Positions 9,203-18,766 of a DNA stretch of 64,000 bases are shown here, piece by piece. The stretch's first letter is position 1. The number at the start of each line of letters is the position of its first letter. A program made the position numbers and the translations under genes. Origin of the DNA: Gaetbulibacter_A sp043876815. GTDB taxonomy: Bacteria > Bacteroidota > Bacteroidia > Flavobacteriales > Flavobacteriaceae. The notes beneath the pieces are model-generated. The model was not told where the DNA came from. It searched no databases and saw nothing but the letters and a program-made list of their open reading frames with translations. The DNA is taken from assembly GCF_043876815.1 (NCBI RefSeq), contig NZ_JBAWKA010000002.1, positions 682,001-746,000 of the forward strand. Direction: 5' to 3'.

Positions 9203-10474
9203 TCATTGATTTAAATAATCTAAAGTGAGCTGAGTTAAAGCTTTTACGCCGTAAATTAAGCCGTCTTCATCAATTCTGAAATCTGGAGTATGATGCGCAA
9301 ATTGTGTTGTATTTCCCGGTGTCATGCCACCCAGCTGAAAATAAAAACCAGGAACTTTTTCCTGAAAGAATGAAAAATCTTCACCACCGGTGGTTGCTTT
9401 CATCAGTTCAACCTGATTATCCCCAACCACTTTTTTTAAGCTTGGCAACATTTGATTTACCAGGTCAGGATCATTGTAAGTAATCGCCGTATTATTTTGT
9501 ATCTTGAAAGTGGCTTCACCGCCATAAGCCTTAGCAATGGTTTCAGACATTTCTCGCATGCGATTAACAATCATTTCTTTCATTTTCGGATTCAGTGTTC
9601 GCACAGTTCCAATCATTTCAGCACTTTCAGGTATAATATTGAAGCGCACACCACTAGTTATTTTACCCACTGTTATTACAGCCGCCTCTTCGGTTAAATT
9701 AGCCTCCCGACTAATAATACTTTGAAATCCGTCTATGATTTTTGCAGATATGTAAATAGGATCAACGCCCATCCACGGTCTTGAACCATGCGCTTGTTTC
9801 CCTTTAACATGAACTTCAAACCGCTCAACGGCGGCCATCATTCCTTCTGGTTTATATCGCAGGGTACCTACCGGGACTGTCGATTTAATATGCAATCCAA
9901 AAATAACATCTACTTTGGGGTTTTCGAGTACGCCTTCTTTTATCATTAGAGCTGCACCACCTTCTTCTCCCGGAGGAGCACCTTCTTCTGCAGGTTGAAA
10001 AATAAATTTTACCGTGCCTTTTATTTTATCTTTATTATTGGCTAATATTTCGGCAACTCCCATTAAAATGGCCGTATGTGCATCATGACCGCAAGCATGC
10101 ATAACCCCAGTTTTTGTGCCGAGGAATTCTGTTTCTACCTTACTTTTAAAGGGTAGGTTGTTACGCTCAGTTACAGGTAATGCATCAATATCTGCACGAA
10201 GCGCGACAACTTTTCCAGGCAGATCTCCCTTTAAAAGACCCACAACACCGGTGTGAGCAATCCCAATTTTAACTTCTATACCAAGCGATTTTAGGTGTTC
10301 GGCAATTTTTTCAGCAGTTCTAAATTCTCGATTGGATAATTCCGGATGTTCATGAAAGTCGCGACGCCATTCAATGACCTCAGACTCCAGGGCCAAAAAT
10401 TGTTGCTCTAAATCCGATTGTGCTTGTGCAGCATAAAAGCCTGCTAATAGAAAGATGAGAACTAGTTTTTTCAT
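9203..10474 (-). CDS. Exported M20-family amidohydrolase
   Basis: This is a likely N-acyl-amino-acid or peptide amidohydrolase exported by the signal peptide MKKLVLIFLLAGFYAAQAQ. Metal and catalytic motifs of the M20D/HipO type are visible: MHACGHDAHTA, the adjacent glutamate pair in PAEEGAPPGEEGG, and the late metal histidine region TGGEDFSFFQ followed by AHHTPDF. The dimerization domain spans residues about 205-320 (KGKQAHGSRPWMGVDPI). The length of 423 aa is typical for exported Bacteroidota members. It is the first gene of a three-gene minus-strand unit with the glutamate-synthase-like and membrane protein genes. Confidence 0.92.
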   Translation of the reverse strand: MKKLVLIFLLAGFYAAQAQSDLEQQFLALESEVIEWRRDFHEHPELSNREFRTAEKIAEHLKSLGIEVKIGIAHTGVVGLLKGDLPGKVVALRADIDALPVTERNNLPFKSKVETEFLGTKTGVMHACGHDAHTAILMGVAEILANNKDKIKGTVKFIFQPAEEGAPPGEEGGAALMIKEGVLENPKVDVIFGLHIKSTVPVGTLRYKPEGMMAAVERFEVHVKGKQAHGSRPWMGVDPIYISAKIIDGFQSIISREANLTEEAAVITVGKITSGVRFNIIPESAEMIGTVRTLNPKMKEMIVNRMREMSETIAKAYGGEATFKIQNNTAITYNDPDLVNQMLPSLKKVVGDNQVELMKATTGGEDFSFFQEKVPGFYFQLGGMTPGNTTQFAHHTPDFRIDEDGLIYGVKALTQLTLDYLNQ

Positions 10475-10608
10475 GTTATGCTTAGTAATTTTCTTTAAAT
10501 ATATTCAAAAATTAATAAAGCAACCCCTAGCTCAGGATTGTTTATAATTATTAATAAATCTGCTTACTTAAAAGCTCAACAATGGTTATTTTCACATCAT
10601 AAAAAGAA

Positions 10609-12945
10609 TTGGAATTGGAGACTTATTTAAATCAACTAAACGACGCTCAGAAAGAGGCTACTTTACAAAAAGATGGCCCTATGATTGTTATTGCGGGTGC
10701 GGGCTCTGGTAAAACCCGAGTACTCACCTACCGCATTGCTTATTTGATGAGCCAGGGTGTTGATGCTTTTAATATTTTATCATTAACCTTTACCAATAAG
10801 GCTGCTCGTGAGATGAAAGGGCGTATCGCTGATATTGTAGGTTCCAGTGAGGCTAAGAACTTATGGATGGGAACCTTTCACTCAGTATTTGCGAAGATTC
10901 TACGCATTGAATCTGATCGTTTGGGGTATCCTAGTAATTTTACAATCTATGATACTCAGGACTCTGATAGACTCATCGCTTCCATAATTAAGGAAATGAA
11001 TCTGGACAAAGATGTTTATAAGTATAAACAAATTCGATCCAGGATTTCATCCTATAAAAATAATCTCATTACCGTAAAAGCCTATTTTCAAAATCCGGAG
11101 TTGATTGAAGCAGACGCCATGGCTAGAAGGCCCAGAATGGGTGATGTTTACAGGGAATATGTAGATCGTTGCTTTAAAGCCGGGGCTATGGATTTTGATG
11201 ATCTTTTATTAAAAACCAATGAACTTTTAACCCGGTTTCCAGAAGTATTAGCTAAGTACCAAAACCGCTTTAAATACATTTTAGTAGATGAGTATCAGGA
11301 TACGAACCATTCACAATATCTTATTGTACGCGCGTTATCAGATAAATTTCAAAACATTTGTGTGGTAGGTGATGATGCTCAAAGTATTTATGCCTTCAGA
11401 GGTGCAAATATTAATAATATTCTCAATTTTCAAAAAGATTATGATGATGTTAAAGTGTTTCGTTTAGAGCAGAATTACCGATCCACAAAAAACATTGTGA
11501 ATGCGGGTAATTCTATTATCGATAAAAATCAAACCAAACTTGAAAAAATAGTTTGGACCGCTAACGACGATGGTCAAAAAATTCAAGTACACCGTTCTTT
11601 AACCGATGCGGATGAAGGACGTTATGTAGCTAATAGCATCTTCGAAAATAAAATGAATAATCAGTTGGCGAACAGTGATTTTGCCATTTTATATCGTACT
11701 AATGCACAGTCACGTTCTATAGAGGACGCGCTTCGGAAACGTGATATTCCTTATCGTATCTATGGAGGATTATCATTTTATCAGCGTAAAGAGATCAAGG
11801 ATGTCCTATCTTATCTACGATTAGTGGTAAATCCTGCGGATGAAGAAGCTTTGAAACGTATTATTAATTTTCCGGCTCGGGGTATTGGGCAAACCACAAT
11901 TGATAAACTTATCGTGGCAGCAAATGCTGAGAATAAAACCATTTTCGATATTATGAAAAATATCGCGAGCTCGACGGTAAAGCTCAATTCTGGAACTAAA
12001 ACAAAACTTGAAAATTTTGTAACGCTTATTGAAAGTTACCAGGTGATGAACCAAACTGCTGATGTTTTTGAACTGGCTGAGCACGTTACCCGAACAAGTG
12101 GATTAATTAAAGAATTCAATAAAGATGGTACTCCTGAGGGTGTAACCCGGATGGAAAATATTGAAGAATTGTTAAACGGGATGAAGGATTTTGTTGAAGG
12201 GCAAATGGAAGTAGCCGATGCCACGGGATCTTTAGCTGAATTTTTGGAAGACGTTGCCTTGGCTACCGATCTGGATAGTGATAAAGGAGATAGTGATCAT
12301 GTTGCTTTAATGACGATACATTTAGCTAAAGGTTTAGAATTTCCTTACGTTTATATCGTTGGTCTCGAAGAAGATTTATTTCCTAGTGCCATGAGTATGA
12401 ATACGCGCAGTGAACTGGAGGAAGAGCGGCGCTTGTTTTATGTAGCTCTAACACGGGCTGAAAAGCAAGCTTATTTAACTTACGCCTTAACACGGTATCG
12501 TTGGGGAAAACTTATAGATTCCGAACCAAGTCGGTTTATTGAGGAAATCGACGAACAATATTTGGACATTGTTACTCCGATTGAAGAACGCCGCATAAAC
12601 CCAATGCTTAGCGCCGATATTTTTGGTGATGTAGAGCCTAACCAAATTCGTTTTAAACCGGCAAAAAAAGTCAATTTCAAAAAGGGAAAACCCAAAAACG
12701 AACCCGAAAAATTCCAGGTTTCTGCCCCAAAAAACCTAAAACCTGTTTCTAAGACTAATGGAAAAACGAATCTTTTTGATAATGAATTGGTTGTTGGAAA
12801 TGTGGTAAAACATCTTCGGTTTGGAACTGGTGAAGTTCTAAAGATTGAAGGTGCTGGCGCAGACATGAAGGCTGAAATTAAGTTTCAACATGGTGGTGTT
12901 AAAAAACTACTGCTCCGTTTTGCAAAGCTGGAAGTTTTAAGTTAA
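10609..12945 (+). CDS. UvrD/PcrA-type SF1A ATP-dependent DNA helicase
   Basis: This 3'-5' helicase should act in nucleotide excision repair and in removing proteins from DNA. The start is TTG at 10609 (ttggaattggag), giving MELETYLNQLNDAQ with the Q motif. SF1 motifs run in order: GAGSGKT, SLTFTNKAAREM, LVDEYQDTN, VVGDDAQSIYAFRGA, EQNYRST, the motif V/VI region TIHLAKGLEFPYVYIVGLEEDLFP and YVALTRAEKQAYLTY. The C-terminal 120 residues hold a basic linker and a small SH3-like tail (VVKHLRFGTGEVLKIEG), as in PcrA, where it contacts RNA polymerase. The length of 778 aa fits the family. Confidence 0.94.
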   Translation: MELETYLNQLNDAQKEATLQKDGPMIVIAGAGSGKTRVLTYRIAYLMSQGVDAFNILSLTFTNKAAREMKGRIADIVGSSEAKNLWMGTFHSVFAKILRIESDRLGYPSNFTIYDTQDSDRLIASIIKEMNLDKDVYKYKQIRSRISSYKNNLITVKAYFQNPELIEADAMARRPRMGDVYREYVDRCFKAGAMDFDDLLLKTNELLTRFPEVLAKYQNRFKYILVDEYQDTNHSQYLIVRALSDKFQNICVVGDDAQSIYAFRGANINNILNFQKDYDDVKVFRLEQNYRSTKNIVNAGNSIIDKNQTKLEKIVWTANDDGQKIQVHRSLTDADEGRYVANSIFENKMNNQLANSDFAILYRTNAQSRSIEDALRKRDIPYRIYGGLSFYQRKEIKDVLSYLRLVVNPADEEALKRIINFPARGIGQTTIDKLIVAANAENKTIFDIMKNIASSTVKLNSGTKTKLENFVTLIESYQVMNQTADVFELAEHVTRTSGLIKEFNKDGTPEGVTRMENIEELLNGMKDFVEGQMEVADATGSLAEFLEDVALATDLDSDKGDSDHVALMTIHLAKGLEFPYVYIVGLEEDLFPSAMSMNTRSELEEERRLFYVALTRAEKQAYLTYALTRYRWGKLIDSEPSRFIEEIDEQYLDIVTPIEERRINPMLSADIFGDVEPNQIRFKPAKKVNFKKGKPKNEPEKFQVSAPKNLKPVSKTNGKTNLFDNELVVGNVVKHLRFGTGEVLKIEGAGADMKAEIKFQHGGVKKLLLRFAKLEVLS

Positions 12946-13046
12946 TTTAAAAGAGCATTAATTCAAGACTCTAAAAACAATTTATCTTTTTAATAATAAG
13001 TTTAATGAACTTTGAGCTTCGCTTATCGTTCTAAAAGTTCGTCATT

Positions 13047-13667
13047 ATGGCTGAAATCATTAGAATTTACGAAGAGAATCCTAACCCTAAGGCCATCGCG
13101 AAGGTTGTGAAGGTTTTAAAAAACGGCGGACTAATCATTTATCCTACTGATACCGTTTATGGTTTAGGCTGCGATATTAATAATGTAAAAGCATTGGAAC
13201 GGGTCGCCTTGATAAAACAAGTGAAACTGGAAAAATCTAATTTTTCCTTTGTTTGCCATGATTTAAGTAATCTTAGCGATTATGTAAAACAGATCGACAC
13301 CAAAACTTTTAAAATTTTGAAGCGAGCTTTACCAGGCCCATATACCTTTATTCTTCCGGGTTCTAATAATTTACCAAATCCTTTCAAAAAACGTAAAACT
13401 GTTGGTATTCGGGTGCCAAATAATAATATTGCTCTAGAGATTGTGAAAGGTCTTGGAAATCCTATTATCTCTACTTCGATCAGAGATGAAGACGAAATTT
13501 TAGAATATACCACGGACCCCGAACTTATTCAAGAGAAATGGGATAACTTAGTTGAATTGGTTGTTGATGGTGGTTATGGAGGTAATGAAGCCTCTACCGT
13601 TATAGATCTTTCTGAAACGCCACCTGTTATTATCAGAGAAGGCAAGGGTGGTCTAGAAATATTATAA
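13047..13667 (+). CDS. L-threonylcarbamoyladenylate synthase (Sua5/YciO/YrdC family)
   Basis: This protein should make threonylcarbamoyl-AMP from threonine, bicarbonate and ATP for the t6A modification of tRNA position 37. The 206-aa single YrdC domain shows the family signature GGLIIYPTDTVYGLGCDI near the N-terminus, KQVKLEKSNFSFVCHD, the loop LPGPYTFIL and GIRVPNN, and STSIRDEDEI near the end. The spacing resembles the YciO-type subgroup more than Sua5, as the C-terminal Sua5 domain is absent. It follows the helicase gene by about 100 bp and ends at a bidirectional terminator facing the OmpA-like gene. Confidence 0.88.
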   Translation: MAEIIRIYEENPNPKAIAKVVKVLKNGGLIIYPTDTVYGLGCDINNVKALERVALIKQVKLEKSNFSFVCHDLSNLSDYVKQIDTKTFKILKRALPGPYTFILPGSNNLPNPFKKRKTVGIRVPNNNIALEIVKGLGNPIISTSIRDEDEILEYTTDPELIQEKWDNLVELVVDGGYGGNEASTVIDLSETPPVIIREGKGGLEIL

Positions 13668-13673
13668 ATAAAA

Positions 13674-13703
13674 AAAAAGCTCAGCAAAAATGCTGAGCTT
13701 TTT
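13674..13703. terminator. Bidirectional Rho-independent terminator
   Basis: A perfect 8-bp stem (gctcagca / tgctgagc, loop aaaa) is flanked by A-run and T-run tails, so it can serve both convergent genes (YrdC-type gene from the left, OmpA gene from the right). Confidence 0.9.
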
Positions 13704-13723
13704 ATAAGTTTTATTCCTTAAGC

Positions 13724-14563
13724 TTAGTTTCCACCAGCTTCAAGATTTTTCATTTCTTGTTCTATCATTTCATAGAATTGATCAATCTTAGGTAAGATCA
13801 CAATTCTAGTACGTCTGTTCATTGCTCTGTGTTCAGGAGTGTCATTGTCAACTAACGGTACATAAGAACTACGACCTGCAGCAATTAACTGACCTGGATT
13901 TACACCTAAGTCCTGTAATACACGAATTATAGAGGTTGATCTTTTCACACTTAAATCCCAGTTATCTAATAACGGTGGTTGGTTGTATGGAACATTATCA
14001 GTATTTCCTTCAACCATACATTCGAAATTCGGTTTGCTATTCACTACTTTCGCTACTTTCGCTAAAACCTCTTTAGCTCTTGAAGTTACAGTATAGCTAC
14101 CGCTTTTGAATAATAGATTATCGGCAATTGAGATAAAAACAACACCTTTTTCAACATTCACTTCGATGTCTGGATCATTGATTCCAACCTCTCGTTTAAT
14201 GCTAGTTACTAAAGCAAGTGTTACACTATCCTTTTTGGTTAAAGCATCTTGTAAACGTGTAATTTTAAGATCTTTTTCTTTTATGCTTTCTAAAGTTTTC
14301 TCAACATTGCTTGCGCCTTTTGCAGAGAGTATTTGTAAATTATCATTGCTTTTTCGTAAATCAGCAACTTGTTCTTCCAAAGCAGCTGCTCTAGCCGTAG
14401 CAGAAGCGCGTTCTTCTAAACATGAGTTCAATTTTACTGTTGCTGAGTTCAATAAGTCTTGAGTTTCTTTTTGTTTTGCTTCTAGGTCAGTGTACTGCTT
14501 TTTAGAAACACAAGAGCTTAGAATAAAAAGTGCAGAAGCTCCAAGTAAGAGTATTTTTTTCAT
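13724..14563 (-). CDS. OmpA-family peptidoglycan-binding lipoprotein
   Basis: The signal sequence MKKILLLGASALFILSSC ends in a lipobox with Cys18, so it is probably a lipoprotein. Residues about 20-125 form a heptad-rich coiled coil (KLNSCLEERASATARAAALEEQV). The C-terminal OmpA/MotB domain (residues about 145-265) shows ISIADNLLFKSGSYTV, the peptidoglycan-contact stretch VEGNTDNVPYN, the LSVKRSTSI helix and NRRTRIVI. It should tether the outer membrane to peptidoglycan. It is transcribed alone and ends at the shared terminator. A second, different OmpA-type protein is encoded at 37138. Confidence 0.92.
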   Translation of the reverse strand: MKKILLLGASALFILSSCVSKKQYTDLEAKQKETQDLLNSATVKLNSCLEERASATARAAALEEQVADLRKSNDNLQILSAKGASNVEKTLESIKEKDLKITRLQDALTKKDSVTLALVTSIKREVGINDPDIEVNVEKGVVFISIADNLLFKSGSYTVTSRAKEVLAKVAKVVNSKPNFECMVEGNTDNVPYNQPPLLDNWDLSVKRSTSIIRVLQDLGVNPGQLIAAGRSSYVPLVDNDTPEHRAMNRRTRIVILPKIDQFYEMIEQEMKNLEAGGN

Positions 14564-14672
14564 AATTATGTTAATGAGATTTTTTAAGATTCGATATTTA
14601 TTTTATAAACACTTCAAAAATAGGTAAAAAACGGCTGAATCTCGAACGATTAACAAAACTTTTGCTAATTTT

Positions 14673-15662
14673 TTACAAACTTTTAAAGTATCTGTTTTTA
14701 TTTACGAAATAACGAATAACAATGGATTTTATTTGGTAATAATTTTTTTTGTTTAATGTTAATTTCCGTTGATGATATAGTGTCTTGAAATGACCGTAAA
14801 AAGATAAATGGGCTTTTAAAATAGCAAGCATAAATTTGGGTTTTCCATCTAAAATAAATTTCATTGCGGCCAGGCCATCTAAAATAAGGCGCACAAGTAC
14901 AATATACAGTAAAATCCCTTTGGCATTTTTAGTAAGGGTATACAGGCTATTTCTAAAATTTAAGAACACTTTTCTAGCATCGGTATTTTTCAACGTAGCT
15001 CCACCGAGATGGTATACCGTAGATTGCCCGATATATTTTATCTCATACCCTTTGTTATTTGCCCGCCAACATAAATCAATCTCTTCCATGTGGGCAAAGA
15101 ACGAATCATCAAACCCACCTAACTCTTTAAAAACTTTTGTACGAATGAAAAAAGCGGCACCGCTGGCCCAAAAAATAGAAGCTAAATCATTGAATTGACC
15201 TTCATCTTTTTCTATGGTATTAAAAATTCGTCCACGGCAGTACGGGTAACCGAACTTATCAATAAAACCACCCGCCGCACCAGCATATTCAAAGTAATCC
15301 TTGTTTTTGTAATCTAATAATTTTGGCTGAGCGATTACTGTATTGTGTTCCGATTTAAAACAAGCCACAATAGGCTTTAACCAGTTTTTGGTAACTTCAA
15401 CATCGCTATTCAATAAACAAACCACATCGGCATTAACAGATTTAAGCCCTTTGTTATAACCCGTTGCAAAACCATAATTTTTTTGATGCTGAATAATCTG
15501 AACAGAAGGAAATTCTTTTTTTACAAAATTCACAGAATCATCTTTTGAAGCATTATCGATCAAAATAATCGCGGCTTCTCCAGAAAATTGGACTACAGAG
15601 GGTAAAAAAGTTTTTAACAGCTCCTTTCCATTCCAATTTAATATGACGACAGCGAGTTTCAT
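14673..15662 (-). CDS. Family 2 glycosyltransferase (rhamnosyltransferase-like)
   Basis: A GT-A fold transferase probably acting at the inner membrane on envelope glycans. N-terminal motifs are VVILNWNGKELL and ILIDNASKDDSV, with the nucleotide/metal DxD-type site LLNSDVEVT; the acceptor-side region is GASGAAFFIRTKVFKELGGFDDSFFAHMEEIDLCWRANNKGY-like (key residues ED of the catalytic EEIDLCWR). The C-terminal 90 residues include a hydrophobic stretch (GILLYIVLVRLIL) that may attach it to the membrane. The length of 329 aa is typical. It directly abuts the gene at 15663 (no gap), so the two are likely cotranscribed. Confidence 0.9.
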   Translation of the reverse strand: MKLAVVILNWNGKELLKTFLPSVVQFSGEAAIILIDNASKDDSVNFVKKEFPSVQIIQHQKNYGFATGYNKGLKSVNADVVCLLNSDVEVTKNWLKPIVACFKSEHNTVIAQPKLLDYKNKDYFEYAGAAGGFIDKFGYPYCRGRIFNTIEKDEGQFNDLASIFWASGAAFFIRTKVFKELGGFDDSFFAHMEEIDLCWRANNKGYEIKYIGQSTVYHLGGATLKNTDARKVFLNFRNSLYTLTKNAKGILLYIVLVRLILDGLAAMKFILDGKPKFMLAILKAHLSFYGHFKTLYHQRKLTLNKKNYYQIKSIVIRYFVNKNRYFKSL

Positions 15663-16106
15663 TTAAGCGTATTCGGGGATATCTTTTAAAAAGTGATAAC
15701 GACTTTGTTGGTAATCCATAGCACAATAATAGTGATTTAAACCGTTAGTTATCATTAAATACCGTGCATTCAATGCTAAATTATAACGTGCTATTTGATC
15801 GAAGGTGTTTTGTGTAATCGGGACTTTTGGTGCTTTACATTCTACCACAAGGTGTATGCTGCCATTGGGATTGAACACAACAATATCATAACGTTTTTTT
15901 AAATCGTTAATCAGAAGTTCTTTCTCAACATTGATAAGTGATTTAGGAAATCCTTTAATTTCCATTAAAAACTGTAAGCAGTTTTGCCGTACCCATTCCT
16001 CAGGTTGTAGAATCACAAATTTTTTACGAATAGGATCAAAAATAGATACTTTATTTTCCCTATTTTTGAATCGAAATGAAAACTTTGGAAAGTCTAATTC
16101 TTGCAT
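15663..16106 (-). CDS. Small protein with type I restriction HsdR-N-like nuclease fold
   Basis: The 147-aa protein resembles the N-terminal nuclease domain of HsdR. A PD-(D/E)xK-type core can be read: the acidic residue in RYDIVVFNPNG followed by HLVVECKAPKV (ExK), then a helix QIARYNLALNARYLMITNG. It is much shorter than HsdR, and no HsdM or HsdS lies nearby, so it is not a restriction system. Stand-alone versions are widespread in Bacteroidota beside holA, as here (holA is divergent, about 100 bp away). The function is unknown; a nuclease role in DNA repair is an inference. Confidence 0.82.
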   Translation of the reverse strand: MQELDFPKFSFRFKNRENKVSIFDPIRKKFVILQPEEWVRQNCLQFLMEIKGFPKSLINVEKELLINDLKKRYDIVVFNPNGSIHLVVECKAPKVPITQNTFDQIARYNLALNARYLMITNGLNHYYCAMDYQQSRYHFLKDIPEYA

Positions 16107-16210
16107 GTATTCGTAATGATTTTTTCAAAGGTAACTTACTACAACAAAAAAGCAAATAGGAATTCAAAAATGTTATGTTCTTGAATTTTTTAAATTGAAT
16201 TTTCTCTGAT

Positions 16211-17215
16211 TTGGACGAAGTAAAACAACTAGTAGCAGATATAAAAAAGGGTCAAATAAAGCCTATTTATTTTTTAATGGGTGAAGAACCTTATTATATT
16301 GATAAGCTATCTGAATTTATTGAAACAACGGTGTTATCTGAGGCAGAGCGCGGCTTCAATCAAATGGTATTGTATGGTCGCGACGTAACCATTGATGATA
16401 TTGTTGCTCAGGCGAAACGATACCCCATGATGGCCGACCATCAGGTTGTTATTGTAAAAGAGGCTCAGGATCTGTCCAGAACCATTGAAAAATTGAGCGC
16501 TTACGCGGAAGCACCACAGCCATCTACTGTTTTGGTGCTGAATTACAAGTATAAAAAAATAGATAAGCGTAAAGCACTTTATAAGGCTATCCGAAAACAA
16601 GGTGTGGTATATGAGAGTAATAAATTGTACGATAATCAGGTAGTCGATTGGATTCGTCGTATTTTGGCACCGAAAAACTACACTATTTCCCCGAAAGCTG
16701 CGCAAATGCTGGTTGAATTTTTAGGGACCGAACTTAGTAAGATCAATAATGAATTAGAGAAATTACAGATTATTTTAGAACCTGGAAGCCAGATCACACC
16801 TGAGATAATAGAGGAAAATATAGGAATAAGTAAGGACTTTAATAATTTTGAACTTCGTAAGGCAATAGGAAATCGTGATGCTAGGAAGACCTTTCAGATC
16901 GTTAAATATTTCTCGGAAAATCCAAAAGATAATCCCATGATTGTTACGGTTGCGCTACTATTCAATTTTTTTTCTCAGCTTTTAACCTATCATGGATTAC
17001 TTGATAAATCACCAAAAAGTGTGGCTTCTGCTTTAAAAATCAGTCCGTATTTTGTAAATGAATATGTTACAGCTGCCAGAAATTACCCGATGAAAAAGGT
17101 GAGTGTTATCGTATCGCACTTACGAACTTTCGATGTAAAAAGTAAAGGGGTAAATTCCAATGCGGTTCCTCAAGGCGACCTGCTTAAAGAGCTTATGGCG
17201 AAGATACTGGCTTAA
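16211..17215 (+). CDS. holA: DNA polymerase III subunit delta
   Basis: The delta subunit opens the beta clamp within the clamp-loader complex. The TTG at 16211 gives MDEVKQLVADIKKGQIKPIYFLMGEEPYYIDKL, the classic N-terminal delta signature. The middle and C-terminal domains (AQMLVEFLGTELSKINNELEKL, GISKDFNNFELRKAIGNRDA) match the family, and 334 aa is a standard length. It is transcribed away from the HsdR-N-like gene, and the YfcC-type transporter gene ends 8 bp beyond its stop in convergent orientation. Confidence 0.95.
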   Translation: MDEVKQLVADIKKGQIKPIYFLMGEEPYYIDKLSEFIETTVLSEAERGFNQMVLYGRDVTIDDIVAQAKRYPMMADHQVVIVKEAQDLSRTIEKLSAYAEAPQPSTVLVLNYKYKKIDKRKALYKAIRKQGVVYESNKLYDNQVVDWIRRILAPKNYTISPKAAQMLVEFLGTELSKINNELEKLQIILEPGSQITPEIIEENIGISKDFNNFELRKAIGNRDARKTFQIVKYFSENPKDNPMIVTVALLFNFFSQLLTYHGLLDKSPKSVASALKISPYFVNEYVTAARNYPMKKVSVIVSHLRTFDVKSKGVNSNAVPQGDLLKELMAKILA

Positions 17216-17222
17216 AACCAAC

Positions 17223-18716
17223 TTACATATACACGGATATTGTTAATCCGAACATGGTAAAAAACAAAAGGATGAGAACCAAAGGGATCACAAATTTTAA
17301 CCATTTATCGTAACCAACTTTAACGATTGCCAGAGAAGCGAGTATTAATCCTGTAGGGCTGATAAATGCGAAAAGCCCCATGCCATAATTATAGGCGTTT
17401 ACAATAAATTCTCTTCCGATGCCAACACCATCAGCCAAAGGCGACATAATTGGCATAGTTAAAACAGCCATTCCGGATGAAGAAGGAATAAAAAATGACA
17501 AGCCACCGTAAATGTATAGCATGGCATTAATAAAAATACCCTTGTTCATGCCACTGGTTAAATTACTGGCATAGTACAACATGGTGTCGCTAATCAGTCC
17601 GTCTTCCATAATTACAGTTATGCCTCTGGCAATACCAATAATTAAGGCCACGCCTAGTAGTTCTCCAGCCCCTTTAACGAAAGTATCAACAAATTGAGAC
17701 TCTCTGATCTTTCCTATAAAACCTATGAGCACAGATCCAACGAGAAAAACGGAGGTCATTTTTATAAACCACCAACCTTCCACAGATACGCCGTAAACCA
17801 TGATTACAAAACACATGGTAAAAACAAAAAGGATGAGACGTAAACGGTTGGTTAGGGTTATAGAAGCATTGGTAGTATTTCCAAAATGATTTTCGATAGC
17901 TTCTTTTTGACTGAAAATAATGGATTTAGATGGGTCTTTTTTTACTTTCTTGGCATAAACTAAAATATAAATAATACAAATTGTGGTTCCCAGAACAAAA
18001 AACAGGATTCGGTTGGTAATTCCTGAAGTCCAGTTTATACCTGCGGCATCGGAGGCAATAATAGCGCTAAACGGATTAGTGGTAGCACACATGGTTCCAA
18101 TTGAAGACCCAATGTAAATGGAAGCCAGTGCTACCATGGCGTCGTATTTGGCAGCCAGAAAAATAGGAATAAGAATAGGGTAGAAGGCGATGGTTTCTTC
18201 GGCAAGACCAAAGGTGGTACCTCCTAAAGCGATCAAAAAAGTAACAGCTATTATCAGGACGAATTCTCTACCTTTTAAGGTCTTAGCGAGCCAAGAAATG
18301 CCTGCATCGAATGCACCAGTCAAATTCATTATTCCGATAAGTCCACCAATTACCAAGACCAGAAAAATAATGTCAGCTGCCTCGATGATCCCTTTGATTG
18401 GTGACTCTATCAAAGCAACAATACCTTGTGGTTTCGCTCCAAGATTTTTATAAGTTCCAGGAATATTTATGGGTTTCCATATATCGCCACTTGTAAATTT
18501 TTCTAAGGGAATTTTTATTCCAAGTTCATCTAATGTTTTCTGAGTAACAGGTAAGGTTTTCTGGTGGTCCAAACCTGCTCGGATAAATGTGTTATCAGCA
18601 GAATTAAAGCTTAAAGTATCATATTTTCCTGCAGGAACTATAAAGGTCATTAAAGCCACCAATGCCGCGATAATCAATAAAATGGTTTGAGCCGTGGGGA
18701 ACTTCCTTTTTTTCAA
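17223..18716 (-). CDS. YfcC-family (C4-dicarboxylate/arginine-ornithine carrier-like) membrane transporter
   Basis: A polytopic inner-membrane protein of 497 aa with about 12 hydrophobic segments, including one at the N-terminus (TILLIIAALVALMTFIVPAGKYD). The family-typical regions are the periplasmic loop after TM1, GGLIGIMNLTGAFDAGI, the TTFGLAEETIAFYPILIPIF segment and ATTNPFSAIIASDAAGI. The family belongs to the DcuC/ion-transporter superfamily. The real substrate cannot be read from sequence; dicarboxylates or basic amino acids are known for relatives. It is monocistronic and convergent with holA, with ung divergent on the other side. Confidence 0.88.
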   Translation of the reverse strand: MKKRKFPTAQTILLIIAALVALMTFIVPAGKYDTLSFNSADNTFIRAGLDHQKTLPVTQKTLDELGIKIPLEKFTSGDIWKPINIPGTYKNLGAKPQGIVALIESPIKGIIEAADIIFLVLVIGGLIGIMNLTGAFDAGISWLAKTLKGREFVLIIAVTFLIALGGTTFGLAEETIAFYPILIPIFLAAKYDAMVALASIYIGSSIGTMCATTNPFSAIIASDAAGINWTSGITNRILFFVLGTTICIIYILVYAKKVKKDPSKSIIFSQKEAIENHFGNTTNASITLTNRLRLILFVFTMCFVIMVYGVSVEGWWFIKMTSVFLVGSVLIGFIGKIRESQFVDTFVKGAGELLGVALIIGIARGITVIMEDGLISDTMLYYASNLTSGMNKGIFINAMLYIYGGLSFFIPSSSGMAVLTMPIMSPLADGVGIGREFIVNAYNYGMGLFAFISPTGLILASLAIVKVGYDKWLKFVIPLVLILLFFTMFGLTISVYM

Positions 18717-18766
18717 TAGATTTACATTTAAATAAATTAAAGATAGTACTTTTTTAGAAAGTTTTT

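Noticed and set aside
12480..12866. 128-aa minus-strand frame inside the UvrD-type gene
   Set aside because: Shadow of a strongly supported helicase; no domain or start signal.
15663..16106. Restriction-modification system
   Set aside because: Only a stand-alone HsdR-N-like domain is present; no methylase, specificity subunit or helicase motor is nearby.
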